Counted from the stretch's first letter, positions 8,187 through 16,522 are shown. The stretch: 64,000 nucleotides of DNA from Hymenobacter sp. CRA2 (GCF_002007105.1 NZ_MVBC01000009.1:1-64000); one strand, 5' to 3'. Notes: generated by a model not told the origin, from the letters alone. Numbers and translations are program-made.

Positions 8187-8780
8187 CTAAGCCGATTCGG
8201 CGGAACGCGCCAGCCAGTCGGCCTGCGTCAGCCCGAAGCAGTAGCTGTCGTGCACTAGTCCGTCGCCGCCCCGAAAATTGTTGCGCAACAGCCCTTCCTG
8301 CCGAAAGCCGCAGCGGCGGGCCAGCCGGGCGCTGCGCTCGTTGTCGGGGTCGACGTGGCAGTACACGCGCAGCAGCTGCAGCTCGGTAAAAGCCCAGTGC
8401 AGCGCGGCCGTGGCCGCTTCGTGCATCACGCTGCGGCCTTCGGCCCGGGCGCTGAGCAGGTAGGCCAGCTCGGCCTTCGGTACTTCCCACTCGATGTTGC
8501 GCAGGCTCACGAAGCCCAGCGGCGTGGCCTCGGCCCGGGGCCAGATGCCGAGCAGAATACCTTTGCCCATGAGCCAGTCGGCGTGGCGGATTTCGAGGTA
8601 GGCGCGGGTGCTGGCCTCGTCCTGCACGGCGTTTAGGGTTTTGGGAAAGTCGCGGGTCAAACGCGGCCGGTCTTCGTCGATGAGGCGGAAAAAGCTCATC
8701 GATTCCTCGGCTGGCCGCCAGGGCCGCAGCACGAAGCGGGACGTGGTGAGTTCGGGGGCGGCGGCAAGCTGAGGGCGCAT
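8187..8780 (-). CDS. GNAT acetyltransferase, RimJ/RimL type (197 aa)
   Basis: The N-terminal pattern LTTSRFVLRPWRPAEE and the later LGFVSLRNIEW, AELAYLLSA and DPDNERSARLARRCGF are typical of RimJ/RimL-like acetyltransferases, which transfer acetyl from acetyl-CoA to ribosomal-protein N-termini or other amines. The acetyl-CoA loop is degenerate (AEGRSVMHEA in place of RxxGxG/A), but the Asn-x-x-S/A-x-x-x-x-x-x-x-GF end is clear. The substrate is unknown. The gene is first of a likely two-gene unit with the cyclophilin and diverges from the DUF2238 gene. Confidence 0.85.
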   Translation of the reverse strand: MRPQLAAAPELTTSRFVLRPWRPAEESMSFFRLIDEDRPRLTRDFPKTLNAVQDEASTRAYLEIRHADWLMGKGILLGIWPRAEATPLGFVSLRNIEWEVPKAELAYLLSARAEGRSVMHEAATAALHWAFTELQLLRVYCHVDPDNERSARLARRCGFRQEGLLRNNFRGGDGLVHDSYCFGLTQADWLARSAESA

Positions 8781-8850
8781 AAGGCAGGGCGTTGGCGACG
8801 AAGCCCAAGTTTACGTATGCGGCCCAATACTGACCACACCCCGCCTCCTT

Positions 8851-9507
8851 ATGTCTGTTGCCGCTACCGCCGCCCCTGTTACTACCGCGCGTTTTCGTTG
8901 GTTTCCGGCTTTGCTGCTGCTTCTCTACGTGGTACTGTTCACCGCCCTGGCCATTCATCCCTACAGCCGCAGCACCTGGGTCGCCGAAAACCTGCCCATC
9001 GTGCTCATCGTGGCGGCTATCGTCGTGCTATACCTGCGCGGGGTGCGGTTTTCCAACACGGCCTACTTGCTGATGAGCGTGCTGATATACATGCACACCA
9101 TCGGCGGCTACTACACCTTCGAGCGGGTGCCTTTCGACTGGTTCAACCACCTGTTCGGCTTCCAGCGCAACATGTACGACCGGGTGGCGCACTTCTCGGT
9201 GGGCTTCTACGCCTATGCGCTCATCGAGTACACCGATTCGCGCCAGCTTATCCGCAGCCGCTTCCTCTCCTACCTGCTGCCGCTGTGCGTCATCGGCACG
9301 GTGGCCATGAGCTACGAAATCATCGAGTGGCTGTACGCGGCCACGGCCGGCGGCGAATCCGGCGCAGCGTTTCTGGGCAGCCAGGGCGACATCTGGGACG
9401 CGCAAAAGGACATGCTGGCCGATACCAGTGGCGCCGTAGCGGCCCTGCTACTCTACACGGTGACGAACCACAAACGCCCCGCTTCTACGCCTCAGGCGAA
9501 GTACTGA
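8851..9507 (+). CDS. DUF2238 (YjdF-like) integral membrane protein (218 aa)
   Basis: About six hydrophobic segments with the conserved cytosolic/luminal motifs IYMHTIGGYYTFE, NMYDRVAHFSVGF and GDIWDAQKDM characteristic of DUF2238 proteins such as E. coli YjdF. The conserved Asp/His residues suggest a metal- or lipid-active site, but the function is not known. It diverges from the acetyltransferase gene (70 bases between starts) and its last 23 bases overlap the 3' end of the convergent gene at 9485. Confidence 0.85.
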   Translation: MSVAATAAPVTTARFRWFPALLLLLYVVLFTALAIHPYSRSTWVAENLPIVLIVAAIVVLYLRGVRFSNTAYLLMSVLIYMHTIGGYYTFERVPFDWFNHLFGFQRNMYDRVAHFSVGFYAYALIEYTDSRQLIRSRFLSYLLPLCVIGTVAMSYEIIEWLYAATAGGESGAAFLGSQGDIWDAQKDMLADTSGAVAALLLYTVTNHKRPASTPQAKY

Positions 9508-10048
9508 GGCGTAGCCGATAGAACCCGCTACCGATAAAGTCGAAGCCGGCATTCATACCAGGGCAGTAAATCAGCCCGGCCGTGTGCGGCGCAAATTTGG
9601 TTGTCAACTGCTGCCAATACTGTCCGCTGAAGGACTCGTGGTACGGCTGTTCGCTCGGCTGGCATTCGAGCAAGGCTTCGTAGGTGAACCCACGCTCGAT
9701 TAGTAGGGGCACGTACATCTCGGCTATTACCAGCAGCACGGCCGCATCGGTGCTGAAGTAGTGCAGTGGCTGTGCTGCGTACGCGGGGTCCATTTCGTCA
9801 CCAAAAACGATATCGGCCACCCGCAGCTCGTACAAGTCGTTAGCTGCAGGTAGCTCAAAGCGGGCGAAAGGCGTGGGATTCCACTCGAATAGTCGCCGGG
9901 CCGACTCCACCAGCTCATGCCTATCCAGTCGGGCAGCTTCCTCCACGATTTCCGCCAAGTACAGCGCATCGATAAGCCAATACACATGCCCGGGCGCCAG
10001 TTGCAAGCCTTCCCCATTCATGGAGACATTGGATGGCCTCGATGACAT
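9485..10048 (-). CDS. Hypothetical protein (187 aa)
   Basis: No family recognised. The protein is acidic and mixed alpha/beta, without signal peptide or membrane helix; the middle carries LVIAEMYVPLLIERGFTYEA and the C-terminus GFYRLRLSTSPEA. I chose the ATG at 10048 (MSSRPSN) over 10129 because the longer form would run through the hemC terminator hairpin. It is downstream of hemC but insulated by that hairpin, and converges with the DUF2238 gene. Confidence 0.6.
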   Translation of the reverse strand: MSSRPSNVSMNGEGLQLAPGHVYWLIDALYLAEIVEEAARLDRHELVESARRLFEWNPTPFARFELPAANDLYELRVADIVFGDEMDPAYAAQPLHYFSTDAAVLLVIAEMYVPLLIERGFTYEALLECQPSEQPYHESFSGQYWQQLTTKFAPHTAGLIYCPGMNAGFDFIGSGFYRLRLSTSPEA

Positions 10049-10092
10049 ATAAGCACTGCGTAAGTTGGTAGAAAATAAATGGTATAGCTCAA

Positions 10093-10134
10093 AAACAGTG
10101 GTGCCACAATCCTCAAGTCGTGGCACCACTGTTT
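10093..10134 (-). terminator. Strong rho-independent terminator after hemC
   Basis: Perfect 15-bp inverted repeat AAACAGTGGTGCCAC/GTGGCACCACTGTTT with a 12-base loop, followed on the minus strand by T residues. It begins two bases past the hemC stop codon. Confidence 0.88.
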
Positions 10135-10136
10135 AC

Positions 10137-11093
10137 TTAAAACGTTCCCGATTCCGAGTCCCGGTGCTCCCGGATGTCGCGCAGGATCTGCTCGCCGCCG
10201 CGGCTGAGCACGGCTTCAGCCACGCGTACGCCCAGGGCTTCGGCGTCCTTGGGGTCGTGGGTTTCCTGAATTTCCTCCACGTACTGCTGCCCGTCGAGGC
10301 TGATGAGGCCGCCGTGCAGCTGCAGAGCGCCGTCGTCGGTAAAGGTGGCCAGAGCAAAGCTGGGGATGCTGCAGCCGCCTTCCATGGTGCGCAGGTAGGC
10401 GCGCTCGGCCCGCAGGCAGGTGTGGGTGTCGGGGTCGTCGAGCAGGTTGCGCAGGGCCAGCTTGCGGGGCAAATCCAGGTTCTTGGCGCACTCGATGGCC
10501 ACGGAGCCCTGCCCAGCCGCGGGGATAAACTGCGTCTCGGGCAGCACGCGCACGATGAGGTTGTCGTACTCCATGCGGTGCACGCCGGCAAAGGCCAGCA
10601 CCAGGGCGTCGTACTGGCCCTCTTCCAGCTTGCGCAGGCGCGTCTGCAGGTTGCCGCGCGCTTCGGCCGTAATGGCGTGCGGGTAATGGCGCTTGAACAT
10701 GGCCCGGCGCCGGGTGCTACTGGTACCTAGCACGATGTCGGGGCGGTCGAGCGAAAAGCCGGGGTCGAAGCTGATGATGACGTCGTTGACTTTTTCGCGC
10801 GACATAAAGGCCAGCAGCTCCAAATCATCTGGAATGGAGCTTTGCACGTCCTTGGCGCTGTGCACGGCAATGTCAATGTGGCCGGTGCGCAGGCTTTCCT
10901 CCAGCTCCTCCGTAAACACGCCCTTCGCCCCGATCTTGTCCAGGGAGCGGTCGAGCACCACGTCGCCCTTGGTGGTGATGATGACAATTTCAGTTTCGAG
11001 GCCGGCGGCGTTCAGGGTATCGGCCACGTGGTGAGCCTGCCACAGGGCCAGCTTGCTGCCACGGGTACCGATGCGGATGGGACGTTGGGACAT
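10137..11093 (-). CDS. hemC: Hydroxymethylbilane synthase (318 aa)
   Basis: Polymerises four porphobilinogen molecules to hydroxymethylbilane in haem biosynthesis, in the cytoplasm. Diagnostic motifs are RIGTRGSKLALWQA at the start, HSAKDVQ, LGTSSTRR, AEARGNLQTRLRK and EGGCSIP, whose Cys (about residue 241) anchors the dipyrromethane cofactor. Length is normal for the family. I took the ATG at 11093; a TTG one codon upstream is the alternative. It is last in the run GlmU-like, small membrane protein, holB, hemC, separated from holB by a 103-base repeat leader, and ends at a strong terminator. Confidence 0.97.
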   Translation of the reverse strand: MSQRPIRIGTRGSKLALWQAHHVADTLNAAGLETEIVIITTKGDVVLDRSLDKIGAKGVFTEELEESLRTGHIDIAVHSAKDVQSSIPDDLELLAFMSREKVNDVIISFDPGFSLDRPDIVLGTSSTRRRAMFKRHYPHAITAEARGNLQTRLRKLEEGQYDALVLAFAGVHRMEYDNLIVRVLPETQFIPAAGQGSVAIECAKNLDLPRKLALRNLLDDPDTHTCLRAERAYLRTMEGGCSIPSFALATFTDDGALQLHGGLISLDGQQYVEEIQETHDPKDAEALGVRVAEAVLSRGGEQILRDIREHRDSESGTF

Positions 11094-11196
11094 CAAAGGT
11101 GAAGTTGAGAAGTTGTGAAATTGTGAAAGGGCCAGGAGGTTGTGTCCGGCTGAAACTGCGCTTCACAATTTCACCCCTCACAACTTCACCCCTGCC
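11094..11196 (-). repeat. GTGA/TCAC inverted-repeat leader, copy B
   Basis: Fills the gap from the holB stop to the hemC ATG. On the minus strand it starts with GTGAAGTTGTGAGGGGTGAA, has an unrelated centre, and ends with TTTCACAATTTCACAACTT and CAACTTCACC just before the ATG. It shares the arm logic of copies A, C and D but lacks their GAGTGCCGT core. Confidence 0.7.
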
Positions 11197-12339
11197 TTAG
11201 TTCACCGGTACGCGCAGCAGATCGGCCACTTGCAGGGAAGTGTCCACGAAGGTGATGCGCGGGTTGGCGTTGCGTTCCACGTGAAAGTGCGCCTCGTTGA
11301 GCACCTGCGCCAAGCCCTCGGCGTTTTGCCGGTGCACAAAGGGGCTGAACTTGCTGATAAACGTCTGTTCGGCGGCCGGCAGGTGCGGCACCAGCTGCGC
11401 GTCGAGGCCGTAGAGCAGCACCTTGCGCACCAGCCCGAGGGCATACTGCAGAAACTCCTTCTGGTTTTCGCGGCCCATCTTCTGAAACTGATCGGCGGCG
11501 GCCACCAGCTTGTCGAGGTTGCGCTCGGCGGCGAAGCAGCTACGCATCCAATCGGCAAAGAAGGCGAAGTAATCGTTGTCGGGCGCGTCGCGGGCGGCCA
11601 GAGCGGCGCCCAGGTTACCTTCGCTCACGAGGGCCAGCTGCCGCGCCTTGACCTCGGGCACCTGGTAGTGGTCCACGAGGTAGCGCGTGAGGTCCGGCTC
11701 CTGAAAGCGCGGCACCAGCACCACCTGCACCCGGCTCACGATGGTAGGCAACAGCTTGTCGGGCTGCTGGCTCACCAGCAAAAACACCGTGGCGGGCGGC
11801 GGTTCCTCCAGCAGCTTGAGCACGGCGTTGGCGGCGGCTGGGTGCATCAGTTCGGGTAGCCAGATAACCACCACCTTGAACGGGGCCTCGAAGGCTTTCA
11901 GCGACACCAGCTTGAGCAGCTGCACGGCCTCGTCTTTGCTGATGCTGCCCTGCTTGTTGTCGGCCCCGATGTGCTGCATCCAGTCGTTCAGCCCTTGGTA
12001 CAGACCACCATCGGCCAGCACGAAGCTGCGCCAGTCCGCCGTGAACTTGTGGCTGAGCGCGTCCTTGCTCACGGCCTTGGTGGTCGTGACGGGCAGGATG
12101 AAATTCAGGTCGGGGTGCACCAGCCGGTCGATTTTGCGGCAGTTGGGGCACTCCCCGCACGAATCTTCGGGCTGGCGGTTTTCGCAGTTCAGAAAGGCCG
12201 CGTAGGCCAGCGCCAGCGCCAGCGCCCCGGAACCCTCGGCCCCGCGAAACAGCTGCGCGTGCGCCACGTGCTGGCGCCGCACCGATTGGCGCAGCACCTG
12301 CTTGACTTCGTGCAGACCCGGAATTTCAGCGAAACGCAT
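11197..12339 (-). CDS. holB: DNA polymerase III subunit delta' (380 aa)
   Basis: Clamp-loader subunit of the replisome. The start MRFAEIPGLHEVKQVLRQSV and AHAQLFRG lead into a degenerate Walker A (GAEGSGALAL instead of GxxGxGKT), as expected for delta', which does not hydrolyse ATP. The zinc module Cys are visible in CENRQPEDSCGECPNC. ANAVLKLLEEPPPATVFLLV and SRVQV cover the sensor-1/SRC-like region. It starts 12 bases after the small membrane protein gene and precedes hemC on the same strand. Confidence 0.93.
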   Translation of the reverse strand: MRFAEIPGLHEVKQVLRQSVRRQHVAHAQLFRGAEGSGALALALAYAAFLNCENRQPEDSCGECPNCRKIDRLVHPDLNFILPVTTTKAVSKDALSHKFTADWRSFVLADGGLYQGLNDWMQHIGADNKQGSISKDEAVQLLKLVSLKAFEAPFKVVVIWLPELMHPAAANAVLKLLEEPPPATVFLLVSQQPDKLLPTIVSRVQVVLVPRFQEPDLTRYLVDHYQVPEVKARQLALVSEGNLGAALAARDAPDNDYFAFFADWMRSCFAAERNLDKLVAAADQFQKMGRENQKEFLQYALGLVRKVLLYGLDAQLVPHLPAAEQTFISKFSPFVHRQNAEGLAQVLNEAHFHVERNANPRITFVDTSLQVADLLRVPVN

Positions 12340-12351
12340 ACCTCTCCAACG

Positions 12352-12621
12352 CTAACGCAACAGAAATAGTAGCCCCGTGCGCACGGCCATGATCAGCGCG
12401 GCAATGCCCAAGGCGCCCAGAACCCTGATTGTCTGCGGCTGGCCTTGGGCGCCACGCACGAAGCGCAGTAGCCCCCACACGCCCACGGCCGTCACTGCTT
12501 CGGCCACCAGCCCCGCCGTGATGGACTGGAAAAAGGCGAAAAACGCGCCGCCAAACAGCACCGCGACCAGAAAGATGGTCAGCGCCCGGTCGGTTTCCTG
12601 CAGGGGTGCCTGTTCGCTCAT
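12352..12621 (-). CDS. Small three-helix membrane protein (89 aa)
   Basis: Short hydrophilic N-terminus (MSEQAPLQETDR), then three hydrophobic segments at about 13-35, 37-53 and 64-88, the second and third separated by a basic loop RFVRGAQGQPQT. No known family. It lies 4 bases after the GlmU-like gene and 12 bases before holB, so it is almost certainly co-transcribed with them; the tight spacing is the main evidence that it is real. Confidence 0.75.
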   Translation of the reverse strand: MSEQAPLQETDRALTIFLVAVLFGGAFFAFFQSITAGLVAEAVTAVGVWGLLRFVRGAQGQPQTIRVLGALGIAALIMAVRTGLLFLLR

Positions 12622-12625
12622 AATA

Positions 12626-13861
12626 TTATAGTTCGATGTTGGCGTTGTCGGCCGCCGGGGCGCTTCGCTCCCACACGCGGTCCTTGGCCGTCAGTTCATA
12701 TACCTTCTGCATAATGCCCTGCTCCACCTCGTCGTAGGCCAGGCTGCGGCGGGCCATTACCCGCTCATTCACCTCGGCCACTTTGTTGAGACGGAAGGTT
12801 TCGAAGCCCGCCGGGCCGCCCCAGCTGAAGGAAGGAATAAAGTTGCGTGGGAAGCCCGCCCCGAAGATGTTGGCCGCCACGCCCACCACCGTGCCGGTGT
12901 TGAACATGGTGTTGATGCCGCACTTGCTGTGGTCGCCCATCATCAGCCCGCAAAACTGCTGGCCGGTGTTCACGAAGCGGTTGTGCGTGTGGCTCCAGAT
13001 TTTCACCGGGGCGTAGTTGTTCTTCAGGTTGGAGGTGTTTGTGTCGGCGCCGAGGTTGCACCACTCCCCTATTACCGAGTTGCCGAGGTAGCCGTCGTGG
13101 CCCTTGTTGGAGTAGCCGAGCAGGATGCTGTTGCCCACTTCGCCCCCGACTTTGCAGTGCGGGCCCACGGTGTTGTCGCCGCGCATCTTGGCGCCGGCGT
13201 TGATGTGCGCGCCCTCGCAGAGGGCCAGCGGCCCCTTGATGATGGCACCCTCGTGCACCTGCGAGTTCCGGCCGAGGTAGATGGGGCCATCCTCGGCGTT
13301 GAGAATAGCCGCCCGGATCTTCACGCCTTCCTCGATAAATATGTTCTCCGGCGCGTACACGATGGTGTGCGCGTCGTTTACTGGCTGCGACTGGCGGCCT
13401 GCGGTCAGCAGGGCAAAGTCGCGGCGGATTTCGGCGCCGTTAAACAGAAACAGCTGCCACGGCTGGCGAATCACCGTCACCGGCTCGGCCACCTGCTTGG
13501 TTTGCTTGAAGCCGTCCTGAATCAGCTCGGCCACCTTGCCCGCGTCGGCCAGGTGCGCGGCCACCAGCAGCTCCCCGTCGAGCAGGGCCTCACCGGGCTG
13601 CAGGGCCTGCACCTGCCGGGCCAGCAAGTCGTCGGGGCACACGGCGCCGTTGATAACCAGAGCAGGGCCCTCCGTCGGGCCAGCCGGAAACTTGGCCTGC
13701 AGATACGGCTCGGTGAGGAAGTGCGCGGGCTGGCCCAGGCGGTGCGTCCACTTCTCGGCCAGCGTCAGAATGCCGCAACGCAGCGCGGCGACGGGCCGGG
13801 TGAAGGTAAACGGCAACAGGTTGGGCCGGATGGCCGGGTCGTCGAAGAGCAGAACGGTCAT
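12626..13861 (-). CDS. GlmU-like putative sugar-nucleotidyltransferase / acyltransferase (411 aa)
   Basis: The N-terminal half begins MTVLLFDDPAIRPNLLPFTF and RPVAALRCGILTLAEKW, the signature of the Bacteroidota GlmU-family proteins of the NTP-transferase type. The C-terminal half (about 195-340) is a left-handed beta-helix of hexapeptide repeats (PIYLGRNSQVHEGAIIKGPL, AHINAGAKM, GNSVIGEWCNLGADTNTSNL). It probably makes or modifies an activated amino sugar; it is not a textbook GlmU because the N-terminal pyrophosphorylase loop GxGxGTRM is absent. It heads the operon ending in hemC. Confidence 0.82.
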   Translation of the reverse strand: MTVLLFDDPAIRPNLLPFTFTRPVAALRCGILTLAEKWTHRLGQPAHFLTEPYLQAKFPAGPTEGPALVINGAVCPDDLLARQVQALQPGEALLDGELLVAAHLADAGKVAELIQDGFKQTKQVAEPVTVIRQPWQLFLFNGAEIRRDFALLTAGRQSQPVNDAHTIVYAPENIFIEEGVKIRAAILNAEDGPIYLGRNSQVHEGAIIKGPLALCEGAHINAGAKMRGDNTVGPHCKVGGEVGNSILLGYSNKGHDGYLGNSVIGEWCNLGADTNTSNLKNNYAPVKIWSHTHNRFVNTGQQFCGLMMGDHSKCGINTMFNTGTVVGVAANIFGAGFPRNFIPSFSWGGPAGFETFRLNKVAEVNERVMARRSLAYDEVEQGIMQKVYELTAKDRVWERSAPAADNANIEL

Positions 13862-13975
13862 AGGAGTTGTCGGATGTCAGGGGCTAGTTGCCGGTAGGCA
13901 GCAGGCGGCCGGGCCGCGTACCAGCTGCAAAGGTCGGGGCTCCGGCGTCAGCATAAAACCCCCGACAAAACAAAA

Positions 13976-14002
13976 CTCCCGCTGGCGCAGAGCCGGCGGG
14001 AG
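13976..14002 (-). terminator. Terminator after rpmE2
   Basis: Stem CTCCCGC/GCGGGAG, extended inward by GGC/GCC, followed on the minus strand by TTTTGTTTTG. It lies downstream of the L31 gene and upstream of the GlmU-like gene, so it closes the rpmE2 transcript. Confidence 0.75.
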
Positions 14003-14065
14003 CTTCGGAGCAGGCGGCCTTTGTCACTGACAAGGGCCCGCCCGCAATTATTAACTCAAGCAGAA

Positions 14066-14314
14066 CTATTTGCTCTTCTTGTAGCGGTTCATGAACTTCT
14101 CTACGCGGCCAGCGGTGTCGAGCAGCACGTTCTTGCCGGTGTAGAAGGGGTGCGACTGGCTGCTAACTTCCACCTTGATAACGGGGTAGGTTTTGCCGTC
14201 CTCCATCGTGATGGTCTCGTTCGACGTCATGGTCGAGCGGGTGATGAATTTGAAGTCGCTGGTGGTGTCCTGAAACACAACCTCGCGGTACTCGGGGTGG
14301 ATGTCCTTTTTCAT
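14066..14314 (-). CDS. rpmE2: 50S ribosomal protein L31 type B (82 aa)
   Basis: Begins [20 protein letters not shown] and contains [13 protein letters not shown] and [20 protein letters not shown] with a C-terminal [14 protein letters not shown], all typical of type B L31. The zinc-binding Cys of type A L31 are missing, as expected for the zinc-independent form. Length is normal. It is monocistronic, with its own upstream TACCTTTG element at 14375-14368 and a downstream terminator. Confidence 0.97.
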   Translation of the reverse strand: MKKDIHPEYREVVFQDTTSDFKFITRSTMTSNETITMEDGKTYPVIKVEVSSQSHPFYTGKNVLLDTAGRVEKFMNRYKKSK

Positions 14315-14367
14315 GGCGCTGATGCGTGAGTTCCTGGTAGGCCCCGCCGATTTTGCGGAAGGGACGG

Positions 14368-14375
14368 CAAAGGTA
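14368..14375 (-). promoter_or_regulatory. -7 element of rpmE2
   Basis: TACCTTTG on the minus strand matches the Bacteroidota -7 consensus TAnnTTTG. It lies 53 bases upstream of the L31 ATG, with T-rich sequence about 16 bases further upstream. Confidence 0.6.
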
Positions 14376-14437
14376 AGAGCTTGACGCTAAAAAGAAAAGC
14401 AAGCGGCCGTTTTTCGGGCTTCATACAAACTTTACCT

Positions 14438-14466
14438 TTTGCAGTTGTGCGAAAAGGTTATTTTTG
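14438..14466 (+). promoter_or_regulatory. Promoter of the secreted FN3-like gene
   Basis: TTTG (14438-14441), 17 bases, then TATTTTTG (14459-14466), which matches the Bacteroidota consensus. The ATG is 55 bases downstream. It is divergent from the rpmE2 promoter. Confidence 0.6.
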
Positions 14467-14521
14467 GTGCCGGTCCGGCCCACCCCGCCCCTGCCCGCCC
14501 GCTTCTTCCCCGTGCCGCCGC

Positions 14522-14941
14522 ATGACCCGCCGCTTCCTTCTGTCTGTGCTCCTTACACTGCTGCTAGCTGCCACCACAGCCTGGGCCGTGACGGTCACGC
14601 TGTTTCAGGCGACGCTGGAAGGCACCTCCTCGGTGAAGGTGGAGTGGGAAGTTCTGAACGAAAATGGCTTGACAGGTTTCGACCTTTACCGCAAGGGAGC
14701 CACGGACGCGTCGTTTAACCGCATCAGCGCCATTACGCCCACGGGCCAGCGCCGCTACCAGTACCTCGACGCCAACCTGTACCGTGGCCCGGCCAGCACC
14801 AGCAGCACCAACGGTGGCCCGTACACGTACCGCCTCATTGTCAAAGCTGCTACCGGCGAGCAGACGTATACGACCGTGCTCAGCCAGTCGCCCAGCGCCG
14901 TGCAGCGCTCCTGGGGCAGCATCAAGTCGATGTTTCGGTAG
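14522..14941 (+). CDS. Secreted FN3-like single-domain protein (139 aa)
   Basis: Signal peptide MTRRFLLSVLLTLLLAATTA cleaved near AWA, followed by one beta-rich domain. Features typical of fibronectin type III-like folds are SVKVEWEVLNENGLTGFDLY, an R-x-Y-x-Y-D strand and PYTYRLIVKAATGEQTYT. Proteins with one such domain are common in Bacteroidota exports, where the domain mediates binding; no enzymatic residues are apparent. I chose the ATG at 14522 because it gives a clean signal peptide, whereas the 47 codons upstream cross the promoter. Ligand and role are unknown. Confidence 0.8.
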   Translation: MTRRFLLSVLLTLLLAATTAWAVTVTLFQATLEGTSSVKVEWEVLNENGLTGFDLYRKGATDASFNRISAITPTGQRRYQYLDANLYRGPASTSSTNGGPYTYRLIVKAATGEQTYTTVLSQSPSAVQRSWGSIKSMFR

Positions 14942-15007
14942 GTAGTGAGCTGGCGTAGGTAAGTTGTCTTCGGCTACCTCTCATCACTCCAACCCCCAAC
15001 AGCAGAG

Positions 15008-15028
15008 CCGGTGCAGACCGGTTTTTTT
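15008..15028 (+). terminator. Terminator after the FN3-like gene
   Basis: Short stem CCGGT/ACCGG with a GCAG loop followed by seven T residues, 66 bases past the stop codon. Confidence 0.7.
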
Positions 15029-15035
15029 GTGCGCT

Positions 15036-15043
15036 TACCTTTG
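15036..15043 (+). promoter_or_regulatory. -7 element upstream of rdgB
   Basis: TACCTTTG matches TAnnTTTG. It comes just after the previous terminator and 75 bases before the rdgB ATG. No good -33 element was found. Confidence 0.45.
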
Positions 15044-15087
15044 CCCCACTTCCGCCTTAGCCGTTCAGCGTAGGCAGAACGGCCCTC

Positions 15088-15117
15088 CCCTTTCACTATT
15101 ACACCATCTCACCGCCC
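15088..15117 (+). repeat. TCAC-type half leader before rdgB (degenerate copy E)
   Basis: TTTCACTATTACACCATCTC followed by ACCGCCC runs directly into the ATG. It resembles the start-proximal arm of leaders A-D, but no convincing far arm or GAGTGCCGT core is present. Confidence 0.4.
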
Positions 15118-15714
15118 ATGCGCCTCTGCTTTGCCTCCAACAACGCCCACAAGCTGGATGAAATCCGGCCGCTGCTTCCTGCCCACGTCGAGCTGCTGAG
15201 CCTGGCTGATATTGGCTGCGAGGAGGAGCTGCCCGAAACCCAGGACACGCTGGAAGGCAACGCGCTGCAGAAAGCGCACTACGTATGGGGCAATTACGGC
15301 GTGCCCTGCTTTGCCGATGATACCGGCCTGGAAGTAAACGCCCTGGACGGCGCGCCCGGCGTGTACTCGGCCCGCTACGCCGGGCCGCAGCGCTCCTCGG
15401 CCGACAACGTGCAGAAGCTGCTGCGCGAACTGCCCGCCGACGCCGACCGCACGGCCCGTTTTCGCACCGTTATTGCGCTGGTCGTCGGCCCATCAGAGGA
15501 CGACGAATTTACCTTCAGCGGCGAGGTCATGGGTCGCATTACGGCCAAGGAACGCGGCGCGGCCGGTTTCGGCTACGACCCTATTTTCGAGCCCGAAGAC
15601 CTGGAACGAACCTTCGCCGAAATGAGCGGCGAGGAGAAAAACCAGCTCAGCCACCGCGCCCGCGCCGTGGCCCAACTAACCTCTTTTCTGAAGGAACGCT
15701 ACTCGGTAGAGTAA
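15118..15714 (+). CDS. rdgB: dITP/XTP pyrophosphatase, RdgB/HAM1 family (198 aa)
   Basis: Cleans the nucleotide pool by hydrolysing non-canonical purine NTPs (dITP, XTP) to the monophosphate. Family motifs are the N-terminal nucleotide loop ASNNAHKLDEI, the catalytic segment CFADDTGLEVNALDGAPGVY followed by SARYAG, and GFGYDPIFEP, and SHRARAV near the end. Length matches the family. The ATG is preceded by a TCAC-type leader rather than a Shine-Dalgarno. It is followed 97 bases later by udk, which has its own promoter. Confidence 0.96.
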   Translation: MRLCFASNNAHKLDEIRPLLPAHVELLSLADIGCEEELPETQDTLEGNALQKAHYVWGNYGVPCFADDTGLEVNALDGAPGVYSARYAGPQRSSADNVQKLLRELPADADRTARFRTVIALVVGPSEDDEFTFSGEVMGRITAKERGAAGFGYDPIFEPEDLERTFAEMSGEEKNQLSHRARAVAQLTSFLKERYSVE

Positions 15715-15741
15715 GCGCCCACTCCACATTTGGGCTTTGCG

Positions 15742-15773
15742 TTGGCCCGTAACGGGCGAAACCCTTACTTTTG
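15742..15773 (+). promoter_or_regulatory. Promoter of udk
   Basis: TTGG (15742-15745), 20 bases, TACTTTTG (15766-15773): a near-consensus Bacteroidota promoter with the ATG 39 bases downstream. Confidence 0.65.
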
Positions 15774-15811
15774 CAAGGTTGGCCCTGCTGGTCGGGCCGC
15801 AGTCAGCATCC

Positions 15812-16441
15812 ATGCAACAACCTTTCATCGTTGGCATTACCGGAGGCAGCGCCTCGGGCAAAACCACTTTTCTGCGGCGGCTTCTCGCCTCCTTCCCGGC
15901 CGAGGACGTCTGCCTGATTTCGCAGGACAACTACTACCACCCGCGCGAAGCGCAGCAGGTCGACTCGCAGGGCGTTACCAACTTCGACCTGCCGGCCAGT
16001 ATCGACTCGGCTGCGTACGCGGCCGATGTGCTGCGCATCAGCCAGGGCCAGGAAGTGCGCCGTCAGGAGTACACCTTCAACAACCCCAACGCCCCGGCAA
16101 CTGACCTGGTCTTCCGGCCCGCTCCCATCGTGGTGGTGGAAGGCATCTTCGTGTTTTACTTCGAGGAAGTGGCCAAGCTGCTGGACCTGAAGGTGTACAT
16201 CGATGCCCGGGAGCACGTGAAAGTGCTGCGCCGCATCGTGCGCGACCGGGATGAGCGCGGCTATGACCTGGAGGACGTGCTTTACCGCTACACCCACCAC
16301 GTGGCCCCCACGTACGAGAAGTACATCAAGCCCTTCAAGCACGACGCGGATATCATCATCCCCAACAACCGCCACTTCGAGAAAGGCCTGGAGGTATTGG
16401 TGGCCTTCCTGAAAAGCCGCATCGATCAAGGCAAGGCCTAG
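15812..16441 (+). CDS. udk: Uridine kinase (209 aa)
   Basis: Phosphorylates uridine and cytidine in pyrimidine salvage. Walker A is GITGGSASGKTTF at the N-terminus. LISQDNYYHP is the uridine-binding segment, and VVVEGIFVFYFEE is the Walker B region. YIDAREHVKVLRRIVRDRDE is the lid, and IIIPNN lies near the end. I took the ATG at 15812 (MQQPFIVGITGG); the 25 codons before it overlap the promoter. It ends at a strong hairpin and converges with batD. Confidence 0.95.
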   Translation: MQQPFIVGITGGSASGKTTFLRRLLASFPAEDVCLISQDNYYHPREAQQVDSQGVTNFDLPASIDSAAYAADVLRISQGQEVRRQEYTFNNPNAPATDLVFRPAPIVVVEGIFVFYFEEVAKLLDLKVYIDAREHVKVLRRIVRDRDERGYDLEDVLYRYTHHVAPTYEKYIKPFKHDADIIIPNNRHFEKGLEVLVAFLKSRIDQGKA

Positions 16442-16467
16442 CCTGCTAAGACTCTCTGCTTACCGAT

Positions 16468-16499
16468 AAAGCCGCCCGGACGCACGTCCGGGCGGCTTT
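16468..16499. terminator. Bidirectional terminator between udk and batD
   Basis: Perfect 15-bp stem AAAGCCGCCCGGACG/CGTCCGGGCGGCTTT with a two-base loop between convergent genes. Confidence 0.85.
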
Positions 16500-16522
16500 C
16501 CTTTTCAGTGGTTTTCGGCTGG

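Noticed and set aside
7462-8958. A 498-aa open frame that would fuse ~267 extra residues to the cyclophilin
   Set aside because: The extension is Arg/Pro-rich, lies out of frame over the well-supported acetyltransferase gene, and a clean signal peptide starts at 8157.
10049-10129. Upstream start (10129) for the 187-aa hypothetical protein
   Set aside because: The added codons translate the hemC terminator stem.
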